DNA of 64,000 bases from Acidobacteriota bacterium (GTDB lineage: Bacteria > Acidobacteriota > Thermoanaerobaculia > Multivoradales > JBCCEF01), in the NCBI GenBank assembly GCA_039028635.1, contig JBCCHV010000034.1:1-64000 (forward strand). The letters run 5' to 3'. The notes beneath the pieces were generated by a model. It saw only the letters and a program-made list of their open reading frames with translations. It was not told the origin of the DNA and searched no databases. Below are positions 49,111 through 58,584 of the stretch, piece after piece (the first letter of the stretch is position 1; each line of letters starts with the position of its first letter). The translations under genes were made by a program, and so were the position numbers.

Positions 49111-49304
49111 TTGGAGCCCCCTCGAGGGATTTCACCTCGTTCCGCACCAAACGATGGCGCGGCGTCACTCGCGGTGACTCGGGGGCGTGATCGGGTGGCT
49201 TCCGGACACCGGGTCCGGGGCTTGGATTGGAGCCCCCTCGAGGGATTTCACCTCGTTCCGCACCAAACGATGGCGCGGCGTCACTCGCGGTGACTCGGGG
49301 GCGT
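49111..49304. repeat. 78-bp perfect direct repeat, two copies
   Basis: Bases 49111-49188 and 49227-49304 are identical, 116 bp apart, in the 265-base gap between the synthase stop and the MmgE/PrpD start. Each copy contains the palindrome CCCTCGAGGG and the dyad TCAC-TCGCG-GTGA. The 38-base spacer is unique and holds a CCGGACACCGGGTCCGGGG dyad. This looks like an intergenic element that may recur elsewhere in the genome. Confidence 0.9.
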
Positions 49305-49359
49305 AGATTGGGCGACCGCCGGCGGGCCGGCGTCGCCTGAGATGCGAGGTGGAGAGGGC

Positions 49360-52300
49360 TCACGAAGCGGCTCCCACCGTCTGTCCGGACCCGGACGGCA
49401 CCAGGTCGTCGGGGTCGAGGTAGACCTCGAAGCCGTGGAGCTTGGCCAGGTGCTCGAGCTCGATCACCTTCTCGATGCAAAGGTTGAAGCCCAGGCTCAT
49501 GTCCTCGTAGCGCTGCTCGAGGGCCAGCATCATGGTCTCGGCCATGCAGGCGTAGGCCTGACCCTTCTTGAGGGAGGCATTGAAGCCGAGGCGGGAATCG
49601 CCGGGCAGACGCACGATGCCGCCGTCGACCACCATCACGTCCGGCCGCTGCTCCTTGACCTCGGGCCCGACGTTCGAAGGGGTCGAGATATCGCAGACGA
49701 TGGCGTCGGTCTTGAGGAGCTCGGCCTTGACCAGCTTCTCGACGGTGCTGGTGGCGGTCACCACGACGTCGGCCTCGGCGACCCAGCGATCGGCATCGAC
49801 CGACAGAACCAAGGCGTCGCACTGGGCGACGAAGGCCTCGCCGGCCTTGGCGAGGGCGGAGCGCTCGTCACTGCTGGGCATGCTGATGCCGAGCTCGAAC
49901 ACCTGGTCGGCGAGGCTGCCCGGAGGGAAAGTTCGCCCCTCCTTGGCCAGGCGATCGAGGCTGCCGAGGAGACGACCGGCGACTTCGTACAGCCGGCCGA
50001 GGCTGGCTTCCGGATGGGCCGGGTTGCCGACCAGGAAGAGGCGCTGGGCTTCTTCGGCGACCAGCAGCGAAACCGCCTGGCCGATGGCGCCGCCGGCACC
50101 GAGCACCGCCACGGAGCTGCTCTCGAGGCGCCGACCGCGGCTGTCGAGGGACATCTTGATCAGGCGACGGGCGGCTGCCGAAGTGAACGAGTTGCCGGTG
50201 GTCAGGGCCGGAATGCCGGCGCCCTGGAGGGTCAGGCCGCTGTGCGTGACCACCGAGGTGTAGGCCCCCAGGCCGACGATCTTGGCGCCCCGCTGACGCG
50301 CCACGTCCACCGCCAAACGAACCTCCTCGAGGGCCTCGTCCGGGGGCATCTCGCGCAAGTCCTCGGCGCTTCGCGGCACGATGATGAACTCACCGTAGGC
50401 GGTGCGGCCACTGTCCGCGAGGATGGAAGTTTCGCCGATGACGAAGGGATCGAAGTTGTCGCCGATGCAGGTGGAGAGGTGCTCGAGCTGCTCCTTCGAC
50501 AGGATGCCGAGGCTGCTGTCGAGATCGCTGTAGTCGGAGATGTCCAGCGGATGAACAATGAAGGCGAACCGACCCCCTGGGCGGTGCCCGGAGCGCTCCG
50601 CCGGGAGCTGACGAACCGCTTCGTCGTTCGCCGGCTGGCCCATGCCGAGGCGTTCCGCCTCGCCGATGTCGACGCCCGTGATGTGGGCCGTCATGGCCGC
50701 CAGGTTCTGGCGGTCGAGACGCTTGAGGACATTCTCGAAGCCGGTGAGGAAGCGCTCGCACTCTTCCCATCCGGCGGTCAGCGGCGGCTCGATGCGCAGG
50801 ACCTCGCCCTTGTTGAGGGAGTAGCCGACCCGCAGGCGTTCGAAGTTCAGCAGATGGCTCACCACCAGCGCCGTCAGCACATCGCGCTCGCCGATGTAGC
50901 CGAGCAGGCCGCCGCTCGCCGAGTAGCGATTGAGGCCGAACTTGATGCCCAGCAGATAGCCGCGCCCGCGCACCTCCGAGATCAGGTGGGGGAAGCGCCG
51001 CTGCAGGGCCACCAGGCCGCGCTTCAAGCGCTCGCCGGTTTCGGCGACGTTGCGCACCAGGGCGAGATCGTCCGCCTCCAGCAGGTCGAGGGTGGCGAGG
51101 GCCGCCCGGCAGGCCATGGCGTTGCCGGCGAAGGTCGACGAATGGTTGAGGCCGAACTCGGTGTCGTAGACCTCGGCGGTGGAGAGGCAGGCTCCGATCG
51201 GCATCAGGCCGCCGCCGAGGGCCTTGGCGAGGGTCATGATGTCGGGCGTGATGCCTTCCCGTTGGCAGGCGAAGAGGGTGCCGGTGCGGCCGAGGCCGGT
51301 CTGGACCTCGTCGGCGATCAGCAGGGTCCCGACCTCGCGACAGAGGGCTTGGGCCTCGCGCAGATAGCCGGCGGGCGGCTCGATGATGCCGCCTTCGCCC
51401 TGCACCGGCTCCACCAGGAAGGCCGCGAAGCGGCCGCCGGCGAGAGCTTGCCGGAGCGCCTCGAGGTCACCATAGGGCACCGTTTCGAAGCCCGCGATGG
51501 GAGCGCCGAAGGGGCGCTGATACTTGAGCTTGTCGGTCGCCGACAGGGAGCCCAGGGTCTTGCCGTGGAAGGCGTTGCTGGTCGACAGGACGCCGAGCCG
51601 GCCAGTCGAGGAGCGGGCCAGCTTGATCGCCGCTTCGACGGCTTCGGTGCCGCTGTTCGAGAAGGTGACGTACTGCAGGCCCGGCGGCGCTGCCTCGACC
51701 AGCCGGCGTGCCAGCTCGCCCGCCGCCTCGAGATTCGACGGCTGCACGAAGTTGGGCTCGGCGCGCTCCTTCACCCCTTCGAGGGCGGCCCAGATCTGCG
51801 GCGGGTTGAAGCCGAAGGGGAGGGCACCGTACTGCGCCAGGAAGTCGAGGTAGCGGTGGCCGTCCTGGTCCCACAGGTAGCAGCCCTCGCCGCGCACATA
51901 GACCTTGTCCATGGCGAGCTGGGCGATCAGGCGGCCGATCTCGGGATTGACGTGGGATCGAAACGGGTGCCAGTCCTCGTCGCCTGCGGGAGGGGTCGGC
52001 CGTGCCGCGGCGGTGCTCGTCGGCGGTGGCGCGATGGTCGGGCCCTGGGGCGGAGAATCGACCGCGAACAGGCGGATGATGCCGGTGTCTTCGGGGGACG
52101 CATCGCCCAACAGACGCCACATCTGGTGCACCAGATCACTCAATCGCGGCTCGCCCAGAAAGAGCTCATCGACCGGAAACTCGATGCTCAGGGTCTCCTC
52201 GATGTCGCTGCTCAGGGAGGCCGCCACCACCGACTCGAGGCCGTAGGAGGCGAGCGGCTGGCCGCGATCGATGCGTGCCGGGTCGAGCTTGAGCCGTTCG

Positions 52301-54123
52301 GCGACACGCTGCAGAAACCAGCCCTCGAGCTTGTCGATGGACCACTCCCGGGGCGGCTGCTCGGCCTCTTCTTCGGCGCTGGTGAAGACCGCGCCGTCGC
52401 GCCATTCGCCGAGGGTCGGCAGGTTGCCGGCGGCGAGCTCGAGGCGGGCGCGGCTGCGCTGGGTCTTGCCGCTCGAGGTCTTGGGCAGGGAGCCGGGGCG
52501 CAGCAGGGCGATGGTCGAAACCTGCACCGCGTGTTCGGCGGCCACCGCTCGTCGGATCGCTTCGAAGACTTCTTCGACGTCGAGATGGTGGCGCTTCTCG
52601 CGCTTGACCTCGGCGACCACCGCCAGGTGCTCGGTGCCCGCGACGGTGACCGGGAAGGCGGCGGCGAAACCCGGCTTGAGGGCTGCGTGACTGGCCTCGA
52701 CGCTGACCTCGATGTCCTGCGGGTGCAGGTTGCGGCCGCGAATGATGATCAGGTCCTTGCTGCGGCCGGTAACGTAGAGCTCGCCGCCGTACAGGAAGCC
52801 GAGATCGCCGGTGCGCAGGAACGGGCCGTCGCCACCGGGGTCGACGTCGTCCGGCTCGGTGAAGGCGCGGAAGGTCTCTTCGGTGGCCCGCTCGCGCTTC
52901 CAGTAGCCCTGGGCGACGCTGTCGCTGGCCAGCCAGATCTCGCCCGTTTCGCCTTCCGAGCAGCGCCGTTTGGTCTGCGGATCGACGATCGCGATGCGGC
53001 CGCCGGTGGGCGAGACCCCGCAGCTCACCAGGGTGCGGGAGTGCTCCCCGGTGCGCGCCGGCCGGGCACGGTTGTTCTCCAGCTCGTCGCGGGCGAAGGC
53101 CACCGAGCGCTCGGTCTTGAATCGGCCGCTGGCGAACAGCGTGTACTCCGCCAGGCCATAGCAGGGGTAGAGACACTTGCGCTGAAAGCCGACCGGCTCG
53201 AAGGCTTCCGAGAAGCGGTGCAGAGTCTCCGCCTGCACCGGCTCGGAACCGTTGAAGGCCGATTGCCAGGAGGACAGGTCGAGGCCCTCGCGCTCCTGCG
53301 GTGAGATCTTCTCGACGCACAGGGCATAGCCGAAGTCGGGGGCGCCGGAGAAGGTGCCGCCGTAGCGGGTGATGGCTTCGAGCCAGCGACGCGGCTTCTT
53401 GAGGAAGTCGACGGGCGCCATCAGGTAGCAGGGCACGCCGTTGTAGATCGACGCCAGGACGTTCCCGATCAGCCCCATGTCGTGGTAGAGCGGTAGCCAG
53501 GAAACCACCACCGTGTCGCGATGGTGGCGCAACCCTTCGGCCATCAGCGCCTGGTTGTGGAGCAGGTTGCCGTGGCTCACCATCACGCCTTTGGGCTTCG
53601 CCGTCGAGCCGGAGGTGTACTGCAGGAAGGCGAGGTCGTCGCGCTGTGCGGCCACCTCCCGCCAATCCTCGGCGTGCCCGAGATCGAGAACATCGGTGGT
53701 CTCCCAGCCCATGGTCTTGAGCTCCGGGGCTTCCTGGAACCAGTTGCGAAGCTGGGAGTAGATACCGCCGGTGGTGAGCGCCACCGTCGGCTCGGCGTCC
53801 TCGATGATCGACTGCAGCCGCGGCAGATTGCGGTTCATTCGCGGCGGGTAGGCGGGCACCGCCACGACGCCGGCGTAAAGGCAACCGAAGAAGGCGGCGA
53901 CGTAGTCGAGGCCGGGCGGGTAGAGCAGAAGCGCCCGGTCGCCCGGCGAGTGCTGTTCCTGGAGGCGAGCGGCGATCGCCCGAGCCCGCTGATCGAGGTC
54001 TCCGAAGGTCAGACGGTCGGATTCCTCACCGGCCTGCAGGAAGGTGTATGCGAGGTCCTGAGCCTGCTCTGCTGCCCGCACTCGGGCTAGCGCCAGGTAG
54101 GACGAAAGTCCGGTCATATTCAT
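49360..54123 (-). CDS. Four-domain fatty-amine synthase: FAAL, ACP, class III aminotransferase, acyl-ACP reductase
   Basis: A 1587-residue enzyme. Residues 1-580: fatty acyl-AMP ligase (YTSGSTAKPKG 169-179; FAAL-like FLKKPRRWLEAITRYGG). Residues 590-675: carrier domain with Ser631 in GLES for the phosphopantetheine arm. Residues 720-1135: class III aminotransferase with SNSGTEAVEAAIKLAR, DEVQTGLGRTG and the PLP lysine K967 in LAKALGGG. Residues 1180-1587: cyanobacterial-type acyl-ACP reductase, with GLGAYTSVVT, TTGNSFTSA, the Rossmann motif GAGGAIG (1342-1348), VVDGGIVR, and ACMAE, where C1526 aligns with the likely acyl-binding cysteine. Expected chemistry: fatty acid, acyl-ACP, aldehyde, alkyl amine. 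The leader is AT-rich with no Shine-Dalgarno. Confidence 0.9.
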   Translation of the reverse strand: MNMTGLSSYLALARVRAAEQAQDLAYTFLQAGEESDRLTFGDLDQRARAIAARLQEQHSPGDRALLLYPPGLDYVAAFFGCLYAGVVAVPAYPPRMNRNLPRLQSIIEDAEPTVALTTGGIYSQLRNWFQEAPELKTMGWETTDVLDLGHAEDWREVAAQRDDLAFLQYTSGSTAKPKGVMVSHGNLLHNQALMAEGLRHHRDTVVVSWLPLYHDMGLIGNVLASIYNGVPCYLMAPVDFLKKPRRWLEAITRYGGTFSGAPDFGYALCVEKISPQEREGLDLSSWQSAFNGSEPVQAETLHRFSEAFEPVGFQRKCLYPCYGLAEYTLFASGRFKTERSVAFARDELENNRARPARTGEHSRTLVSCGVSPTGGRIAIVDPQTKRRCSEGETGEIWLASDSVAQGYWKRERATEETFRAFTEPDDVDPGGDGPFLRTGDLGFLYGGELYVTGRSKDLIIIRGRNLHPQDIEVSVEASHAALKPGFAAAFPVTVAGTEHLAVVAEVKREKRHHLDVEEVFEAIRRAVAAEHAVQVSTIALLRPGSLPKTSSGKTQRSRARLELAAGNLPTLGEWRDGAVFTSAEEEAEQPPREWSIDKLEGWFLQRVAERLKLDPARIDRGQPLASYGLESVVAASLSSDIEETLSIEFPVDELFLGEPRLSDLVHQMWRLLGDASPEDTGIIRLFAVDSPPQGPTIAPPPTSTAAARPTPPAGDEDWHPFRSHVNPEIGRLIAQLAMDKVYVRGEGCYLWDQDGHRYLDFLAQYGALPFGFNPPQIWAALEGVKERAEPNFVQPSNLEAAGELARRLVEAAPPGLQYVTFSNSGTEAVEAAIKLARSSTGRLGVLSTSNAFHGKTLGSLSATDKLKYQRPFGAPIAGFETVPYGDLEALRQALAGGRFAAFLVEPVQGEGGIIEPPAGYLREAQALCREVGTLLIADEVQTGLGRTGTLFACQREGITPDIMTLAKALGGGLMPIGACLSTAEVYDTEFGLNHSSTFAGNAMACRAALATLDLLEADDLALVRNVAETGERLKRGLVALQRRFPHLISEVRGRGYLLGIKFGLNRYSASGGLLGYIGERDVLTALVVSHLLNFERLRVGYSLNKGEVLRIEPPLTAGWEECERFLTGFENVLKRLDRQNLAAMTAHITGVDIGEAERLGMGQPANDEAVRQLPAERSGHRPGGRFAFIVHPLDISDYSDLDSSLGILSKEQLEHLSTCIGDNFDPFVIGETSILADSGRTAYGEFIIVPRSAEDLREMPPDEALEEVRLAVDVARQRGAKIVGLGAYTSVVTHSGLTLQGAGIPALTTGNSFTSAAARRLIKMSLDSRGRRLESSSVAVLGAGGAIGQAVSLLVAEEAQRLFLVGNPAHPEASLGRLYEVAGRLLGSLDRLAKEGRTFPPGSLADQVFELGISMPSSDERSALAKAGEAFVAQCDALVLSVDADRWVAEADVVVTATSTVEKLVKAELLKTDAIVCDISTPSNVGPEVKEQRPDVMVVDGGIVRLPGDSRLGFNASLKKGQAYACMAETMMLALEQRYEDMSLGFNLCIEKVIELEHLAKLHGFEVYLDPDDLVPSGSGQTVGAAS

Positions 54124-54505
54124 ATTAGTCTTTTATATATAATTCTGACTACCGAATCTATTATACGGCGTATGTCCGAATTTGTGCAGGCTCAGATACA
54201 GGATTCGTAGCCTCTACTACGTCGAACCAGGGGGGGCGGTTTTAGGCTGAGGCGAGAAAAGTCCCGCCAGATCGAGCTTAAACGCTTTATTGATTTTAAT
54301 TATTAATTTCATTAAAAATATGTGATCGTCAGAACTTCATTTCATTCAAGTAAATCCATGTTACGGTGTTTTGGAGTAATTGGGTCGGAAAAGGGGAAAG
54401 GAGGCAGGAAATCGGTTCGCGGGCGTGGTCGTCCGTCGAGCCTCCTTTCCGCCGGCCGTCGGCGGTCGAACGCCGGCGCTTCTCGAGTGGAGACATCGAC
54501 CAGTC
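54124..54505. promoter_or_regulatory. AT-rich divergent promoter region of the cluster
   Basis: A 382-base gene-free gap between the synthase and P450 starts. Two blocks (54117-54172 and 54276-54365) are far more AT-rich than the rest of the window. Features seen: TATATATAA just before the synthase start, and a dyad TTTTAAT-10-ATTAAAA (54294-54317). This is the natural place for a cluster regulator or a nucleoid-silencing protein to bind. Confidence 0.5.
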
Positions 54506-55909
54506 ATGGCTAGCACGCTGTCAGTTGCTTCGAAGGACTCTCTCCCGGCGGGTCGAGTCGCGCCGGGTCCTGCCGCGCGCGGTTTCGCCGGCAGCCTGCC
54601 CGATTTTCGGGACGACAAGATCGGCTTCCTGATGGGAGCCTTGCGGGACTACGGGGAGATCGTGCGCTTCCGCTTCGGCCCCAAGGTGATTCACCTGTTG
54701 CAGCACCCGGACCACGTCAAGCTGGTGCTGGGGCGCAACCACCTCAACTTCGCCAAAGCCTCGCGCGGCTTCAACAAGCTGAAGTCCCTCCTCGGCAACG
54801 GCCTGGTCACCAGTGACGGCTCCTTCTGGCAGCGCCAGCGGCGTATCGCCCAGCCGGCCTTCCACCGCAAGCGCATCGCCGCCTTCGCCGAAACCATGAC
54901 CGCCGTCGCCGAAGAGTTCGCCGACCGCTGGGAGCCCTATGCCGAGAGCGGCGAGCCCCTCGACCTCTATCCCGAGATGAACCGGTTGACCTTCAACGTG
55001 GTGATGCGAACCCTCCTCGGCGCCGACCTGCCACCGGCCGATTTCGACGCCGTCAGCCACGGCCTCGAGGTTTCCCTCAACCACATGAACCGCAACATCT
55101 ACCGCCTTTTCGACGTGCCCTCGTCGTTGCCGACGCGCCGCAACCGCGAGTTCCGTGCCGGTGTCCAGGCGATGGACGACGTGGTCTACAAGGTCATCGC
55201 CGAGCGCCGCAAGGACTCCTCCGACCGCATCGACCTGCTGTCGATGATGATGCAGGCACGGGACGAGGAAACCGGCGAGCAGATGCTCGACGAGCATCTC
55301 CGGGACGAGGTCATGACCATCATGCTGGCGGGGCACGAGACCACTGCCATCGCGCTCACCTGGACCTGGTATCTGCTGTCGACCCATCCGCGCGAGGCCC
55401 GCCGCCTGCGCGCCGAGCTCGCCGAAGTGTTGGGTGGTCGGACCCCCACCATCGAAGATGTGCCGCGGCTGCCTTACACCACCCAGGTGGCGCACGAAGC
55501 GCTGCGCCTCTATCCGCCGCTGTGGGCCTTCTCTCGGCTGGTCAAAGAGGAGTTCGAGCTCGGGGGCTATCAGATCCCGGCCAACTCGACCCTCTTTCTG
55601 TCCCCCTACGTCACCCACCGCCATCCGGAGTTCTGGGAGAATCCCGAGGGCTTCGATCCCGAGCGCTTCGCCGTCGATCGCAAAGCAGGGCGCCACCCTT
55701 ATGCCTTCTTGCCCTTCGGCGGCGGTCCGCGCAACTGCATCGGCTCGAACTTCGCGATTCTCGAGATGCAGATGGCCTTGGCCACCCTGGCGCAGCGATT
55801 TCGTCCCGACCTGCTGCCCGGGCATCACGTAGAGGTGGCACCGATTCTGACGCTGCGGCCCAATGCCGGCATGCCGATGGTGCTGCAAAGGGTGAATGGC
55901 GCGGCGTAA
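54506..55909 (+). CDS. Cytochrome P450
   Basis: A ~467-residue heme monooxygenase. I-helix AGHETTAIALTW (oxygen activation), ExxR in HEALRLYPPLWAFSR, PERF region, and the heme-thiolate loop FLPFGGGPRNCIGSNFA. Sequence style (NRLTFNVVMRTLLGADL, LMLxGHETTA) resembles CYP102/CYP4-like fatty-acid hydroxylases. As the first gene of the rightward arm it probably oxidises the lipid chain of the product. Start at the ATG giving MASTLSVASKDS; GGAGA is 13 bases away, so the start is not certain. Confidence 0.92.
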   Translation: MASTLSVASKDSLPAGRVAPGPAARGFAGSLPDFRDDKIGFLMGALRDYGEIVRFRFGPKVIHLLQHPDHVKLVLGRNHLNFAKASRGFNKLKSLLGNGLVTSDGSFWQRQRRIAQPAFHRKRIAAFAETMTAVAEEFADRWEPYAESGEPLDLYPEMNRLTFNVVMRTLLGADLPPADFDAVSHGLEVSLNHMNRNIYRLFDVPSSLPTRRNREFRAGVQAMDDVVYKVIAERRKDSSDRIDLLSMMMQARDEETGEQMLDEHLRDEVMTIMLAGHETTAIALTWTWYLLSTHPREARRLRAELAEVLGGRTPTIEDVPRLPYTTQVAHEALRLYPPLWAFSRLVKEEFELGGYQIPANSTLFLSPYVTHRHPEFWENPEGFDPERFAVDRKAGRHPYAFLPFGGGPRNCIGSNFAILEMQMALATLAQRFRPDLLPGHHVEVAPILTLRPNAGMPMVLQRVNGAA

Positions 55910-55929
55910 ATTATTAGTTTTTATTATTT

Positions 55930-57312
55930 ATGAAAACGTTTTCCAGTGAGCCCGTTGCGGGGGCTCGCCGACTCGATGAAGCGGAGCCTCGCTCGGGGGA
56001 GGGCGGAGCCGCCGCCGAGGCGCGGACCTCCGAGGAGGTCGCCTCGCGGCGCTACTCGCACTATGTGCTGGTGGTGCTTTTCTTGGTCTACGTGCTCAAC
56101 TTCATCGACCGGCAGATCCTGTCGATCCTGGTCGAGCCGATCAAGCGCGACCTCGGCATCTCCGATACTCAGATCGGCTTTCTGACCGGCGTCGCCTTTG
56201 CGCTCTTCTACACCTTCGCCGGCATCCCCATCGCGCGCTGGGCGGACCGCGGCAAGCGCATCAACGTGATCACCTTCGGGCTCACCGTGTGGAGCGCCAT
56301 GACCGCCCTTTGCGGCCTGGCCCGCGGCTTCGTCCATCTCGCCCTGGCGCGTATCGGGGTGGGCATCGGCGAGGCCGCCTTCGTGGCACCGGCCCATTCC
56401 CTGATCTCGGACTACTACCCGCCGGAGCGGCGGGCCACCGCCTTCGCCGTCTTTTCGATGGGCATCTACGTCGGCATCGCCTTCGGCTTCGCCCTTGGTG
56501 GCTGGATCGCCCAGCAGTTCGGCTGGCGGGTGGCGTTGATGGCGGTGGGACTGCCGGGGCTGCTGATGGCGGTGCTGCTGCGGCTGACCATCCGCGAGCC
56601 GGCGCGCGGTGCCTCCGAGACCCAGCGCCTCGACGATCGCGTCGAATCCCTCGCCGAGGTGCGGGCCTTTCTGCGCCGCATTCCGTCCTTCAAGCACATC
56701 GCCCTTGGTGCCGCCCTCCACGCTCTCGGCGGATATGCCTTCGCCGCCTGGGCACCGGCCTTCTATATCCGCGTCTACCAGGCGGAGCTCGCCAAGGTCG
56801 GTCTCTGGCTGGGGTTGATCATCGGCCTCGGCGGCGCCCTCGGCGCCGTCGGTGGCGGCATGTTGGCGGACCGGCTCGGTGCCCGCGATCTGCGCTGGCA
56901 GGTCTACCTGCCGGCCCTCGCCTCGCTGCTCTCGATCCCCTTCCTGTTCGGCATCCTGTTCGCTCCGGGGGAGACTGCCTCGCTGCTCTGGCTGATTCCC
57001 TTCGCGGCCCTCGCCGGGGTCTGGTCGGGACCGGTCTTCGCGGTCGTCCAGGGGCTCGTCAAGCTGCGCATGCGCGCTCTCGCGGCGGCGATTCTGGCCT
57101 TCGTCGTCAGCCTCATCGGGCTCGGTCTGGGGCCGCTGTCGGTCGGCGTGCTGAACGACTCGCTGGCGGCGGGGCAGGGCAATCAGGCGGTGCGCTGGTC
57201 GTTGCTGATCATCGTCGTCACGGATTTGTGGGCGGCGGGACACTTTTTCCTTGCCGGCCGTACCTTGAAGCGCGACTGGGAGGTCAAGAACGAGACCGAA
57301 GGACGGTCCTGA
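55930..57312 (+). CDS. MFS transporter (spinster-like)
   Basis: A 460-residue protein with about 12 membrane helices after a ~40-residue hydrophilic N-terminus. The MFS motif A is present as GIPIARWADRGKR, with FIDRQILSILVEPIKRDLGIS typical of spinster-type members. It starts 20 bases after the P450 gene, in AT-rich sequence lacking a Shine-Dalgarno. Likely exports the cluster product, the role of VlmF-type transporters. Confidence 0.88.
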   Translation: MKTFSSEPVAGARRLDEAEPRSGEGGAAAEARTSEEVASRRYSHYVLVVLFLVYVLNFIDRQILSILVEPIKRDLGISDTQIGFLTGVAFALFYTFAGIPIARWADRGKRINVITFGLTVWSAMTALCGLARGFVHLALARIGVGIGEAAFVAPAHSLISDYYPPERRATAFAVFSMGIYVGIAFGFALGGWIAQQFGWRVALMAVGLPGLLMAVLLRLTIREPARGASETQRLDDRVESLAEVRAFLRRIPSFKHIALGAALHALGGYAFAAWAPAFYIRVYQAELAKVGLWLGLIIGLGGALGAVGGGMLADRLGARDLRWQVYLPALASLLSIPFLFGILFAPGETASLLWLIPFAALAGVWSGPVFAVVQGLVKLRMRALAAAILAFVVSLIGLGLGPLSVGVLNDSLAAGQGNQAVRWSLLIIVVTDLWAAGHFFLAGRTLKRDWEVKNETEGRS

Positions 57313-57437
57313 GTGTGGCGGAACGGAAACCCTTCGGGCCTTTGAGGCGGAAAATTATGCATGAATGTCTCTGTGTAAATAACCGATGAGCTTTACGGAA
57401 GCTCTGATGAACATTCTCCAATGAATAGGAGTTCCCC

Positions 57438-58562
57438 GTGAATTTCTTGAAGAGCGAGCGCGAGCACCTCGAGCGCTTCTTGCCGGGCCTCGACGCCGAG
57501 CTGGCGGAACAGCCACTGCAGGAGCTCGAAAAGCGCGGCAATCCCTGCCTCGGGATGCTCATCGCTGCGCGTGGCGCCGGCCTGTTGATCCCGACCGAGT
57601 ACGGCGGTCTGGGGGCGACGCCGGTGGAAGCGGTGCGGGTCCACCGGGCGGTGGCGACGCGGTCGCCGTCGCTCTCCATCGCCATGACGATGCACAACTT
57701 CTCCGTCGCCACCTTGGTGGAGTACACCTTCTACGGCGACTACACCGTCGATCTCCTGAAGAGCGTCGCCGAGAACCAGCTTCTGGTGGCTTCCGGTTTC
57801 GCCGAGGGCCGCACCGGCAGCAGCATCCTCGATCCCCTGATGCGTGCCGAGCCGGTGGATGGCGGCTACCGCATCAATGGCGCCAAAAAGCCCTGCACCC
57901 TGACCTACTCGATGGGCTTGCTGACCGCCAGCGTGGCGGTTCCGAGCGACAACGGCGGGGCACCGCGCCGGGCGGTGGCGGTGGTGCCGGCGGACGCCGA
58001 GGGAATCGACCGCCAGCCCTTCTGGACCAGCTCCGTGCTCGGTGGTGCCGAGAGCGACCAACTGGTTCTCAAGGATGTCTTCATCCCTCAGGACCAGCTC
58101 TTCTTCCCGGAGGTCGACGAAGGCCTCGACGCCGTCGAAGCCGGTGGCTTCCTGTGGTTCGAGCTGCTGGTCTCGGCCTCCTACCTGGGAGTCGCCAGCG
58201 CTCTCGCCGAGCGTGCCCTCGCCGGCGGCAAGGGCACCGACGGGGAGCGCGTGCAGCTCGCCATCGAGCTCGAGAGCGCCATGTCGGGTCTCGAAGGAGT
58301 GGCCCAGACGATGATGACCGGCGAGCGCGGCGAGGACATTCTGGTGCGCAGTCTGTTGGTGCGCTTCGCCGTGCAGGGTGCCATCGAGCGGTCCGTGATG
58401 CGGGCCGCCGAGCTGCTCGGCGGCATGTCCTTCATCGCCTCGCCGGACGTCGCCTATCTGCTGTCGGCGAGCCGCGCCCTGGCCTTCCACCCACCGTCTC
58501 GACTGAGCGTTGCACCGGCCATCGACGGCTTCCTGGCCGGCGGCCCGATGGAAATCGCCTGA
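57438..58562 (+). CDS. Acyl-CoA-dehydrogenase-fold flavoprotein, candidate amine N-hydroxylase
   Basis: A 374-residue member of the acyl-CoA dehydrogenase superfamily: GLLIPTEYGGLGATPVEAVRVH, the SGFAEG and YRINGAKKPCTL beta-domain motifs, and a C-terminal helical domain with RAAELLGGMSFIASPDVAYLL. The dehydrogenase base motif (YEGT-like) is missing; FHPPSRLSV stands there instead. That is what is seen in flavin-dependent monooxygenases of this fold such as DszC and the isobutylamine N-hydroxylase VlmH. With an amine-making enzyme next door, N-hydroxylation of an alkyl amine is a reasonable guess. GTG start with AGGAG 7-8 bases upstream. Confidence 0.82.
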   Translation: MNFLKSEREHLERFLPGLDAELAEQPLQELEKRGNPCLGMLIAARGAGLLIPTEYGGLGATPVEAVRVHRAVATRSPSLSIAMTMHNFSVATLVEYTFYGDYTVDLLKSVAENQLLVASGFAEGRTGSSILDPLMRAEPVDGGYRINGAKKPCTLTYSMGLLTASVAVPSDNGGAPRRAVAVVPADAEGIDRQPFWTSSVLGGAESDQLVLKDVFIPQDQLFFPEVDEGLDAVEAGGFLWFELLVSASYLGVASALAERALAGGKGTDGERVQLAIELESAMSGLEGVAQTMMTGERGEDILVRSLLVRFAVQGAIERSVMRAAELLGGMSFIASPDVAYLLSASRALAFHPPSRLSVAPAIDGFLAGGPMEIA

Positions 58563-58584
58563 CCCCTTTCAAGGGAGGACTGTC

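Noticed and set aside
49342-53304. 1320-codon plus-strand open frame
   Set aside because: Antisense shadow of the four-domain synthase; composition follows the complementary codons and no family motif appears.
49360-54123. Reading of the four-domain protein as part of an NRPS or PKS line
   Set aside because: No ketosynthase, condensation or adenylation module other than the fatty acyl-AMP ligase is present in the window.
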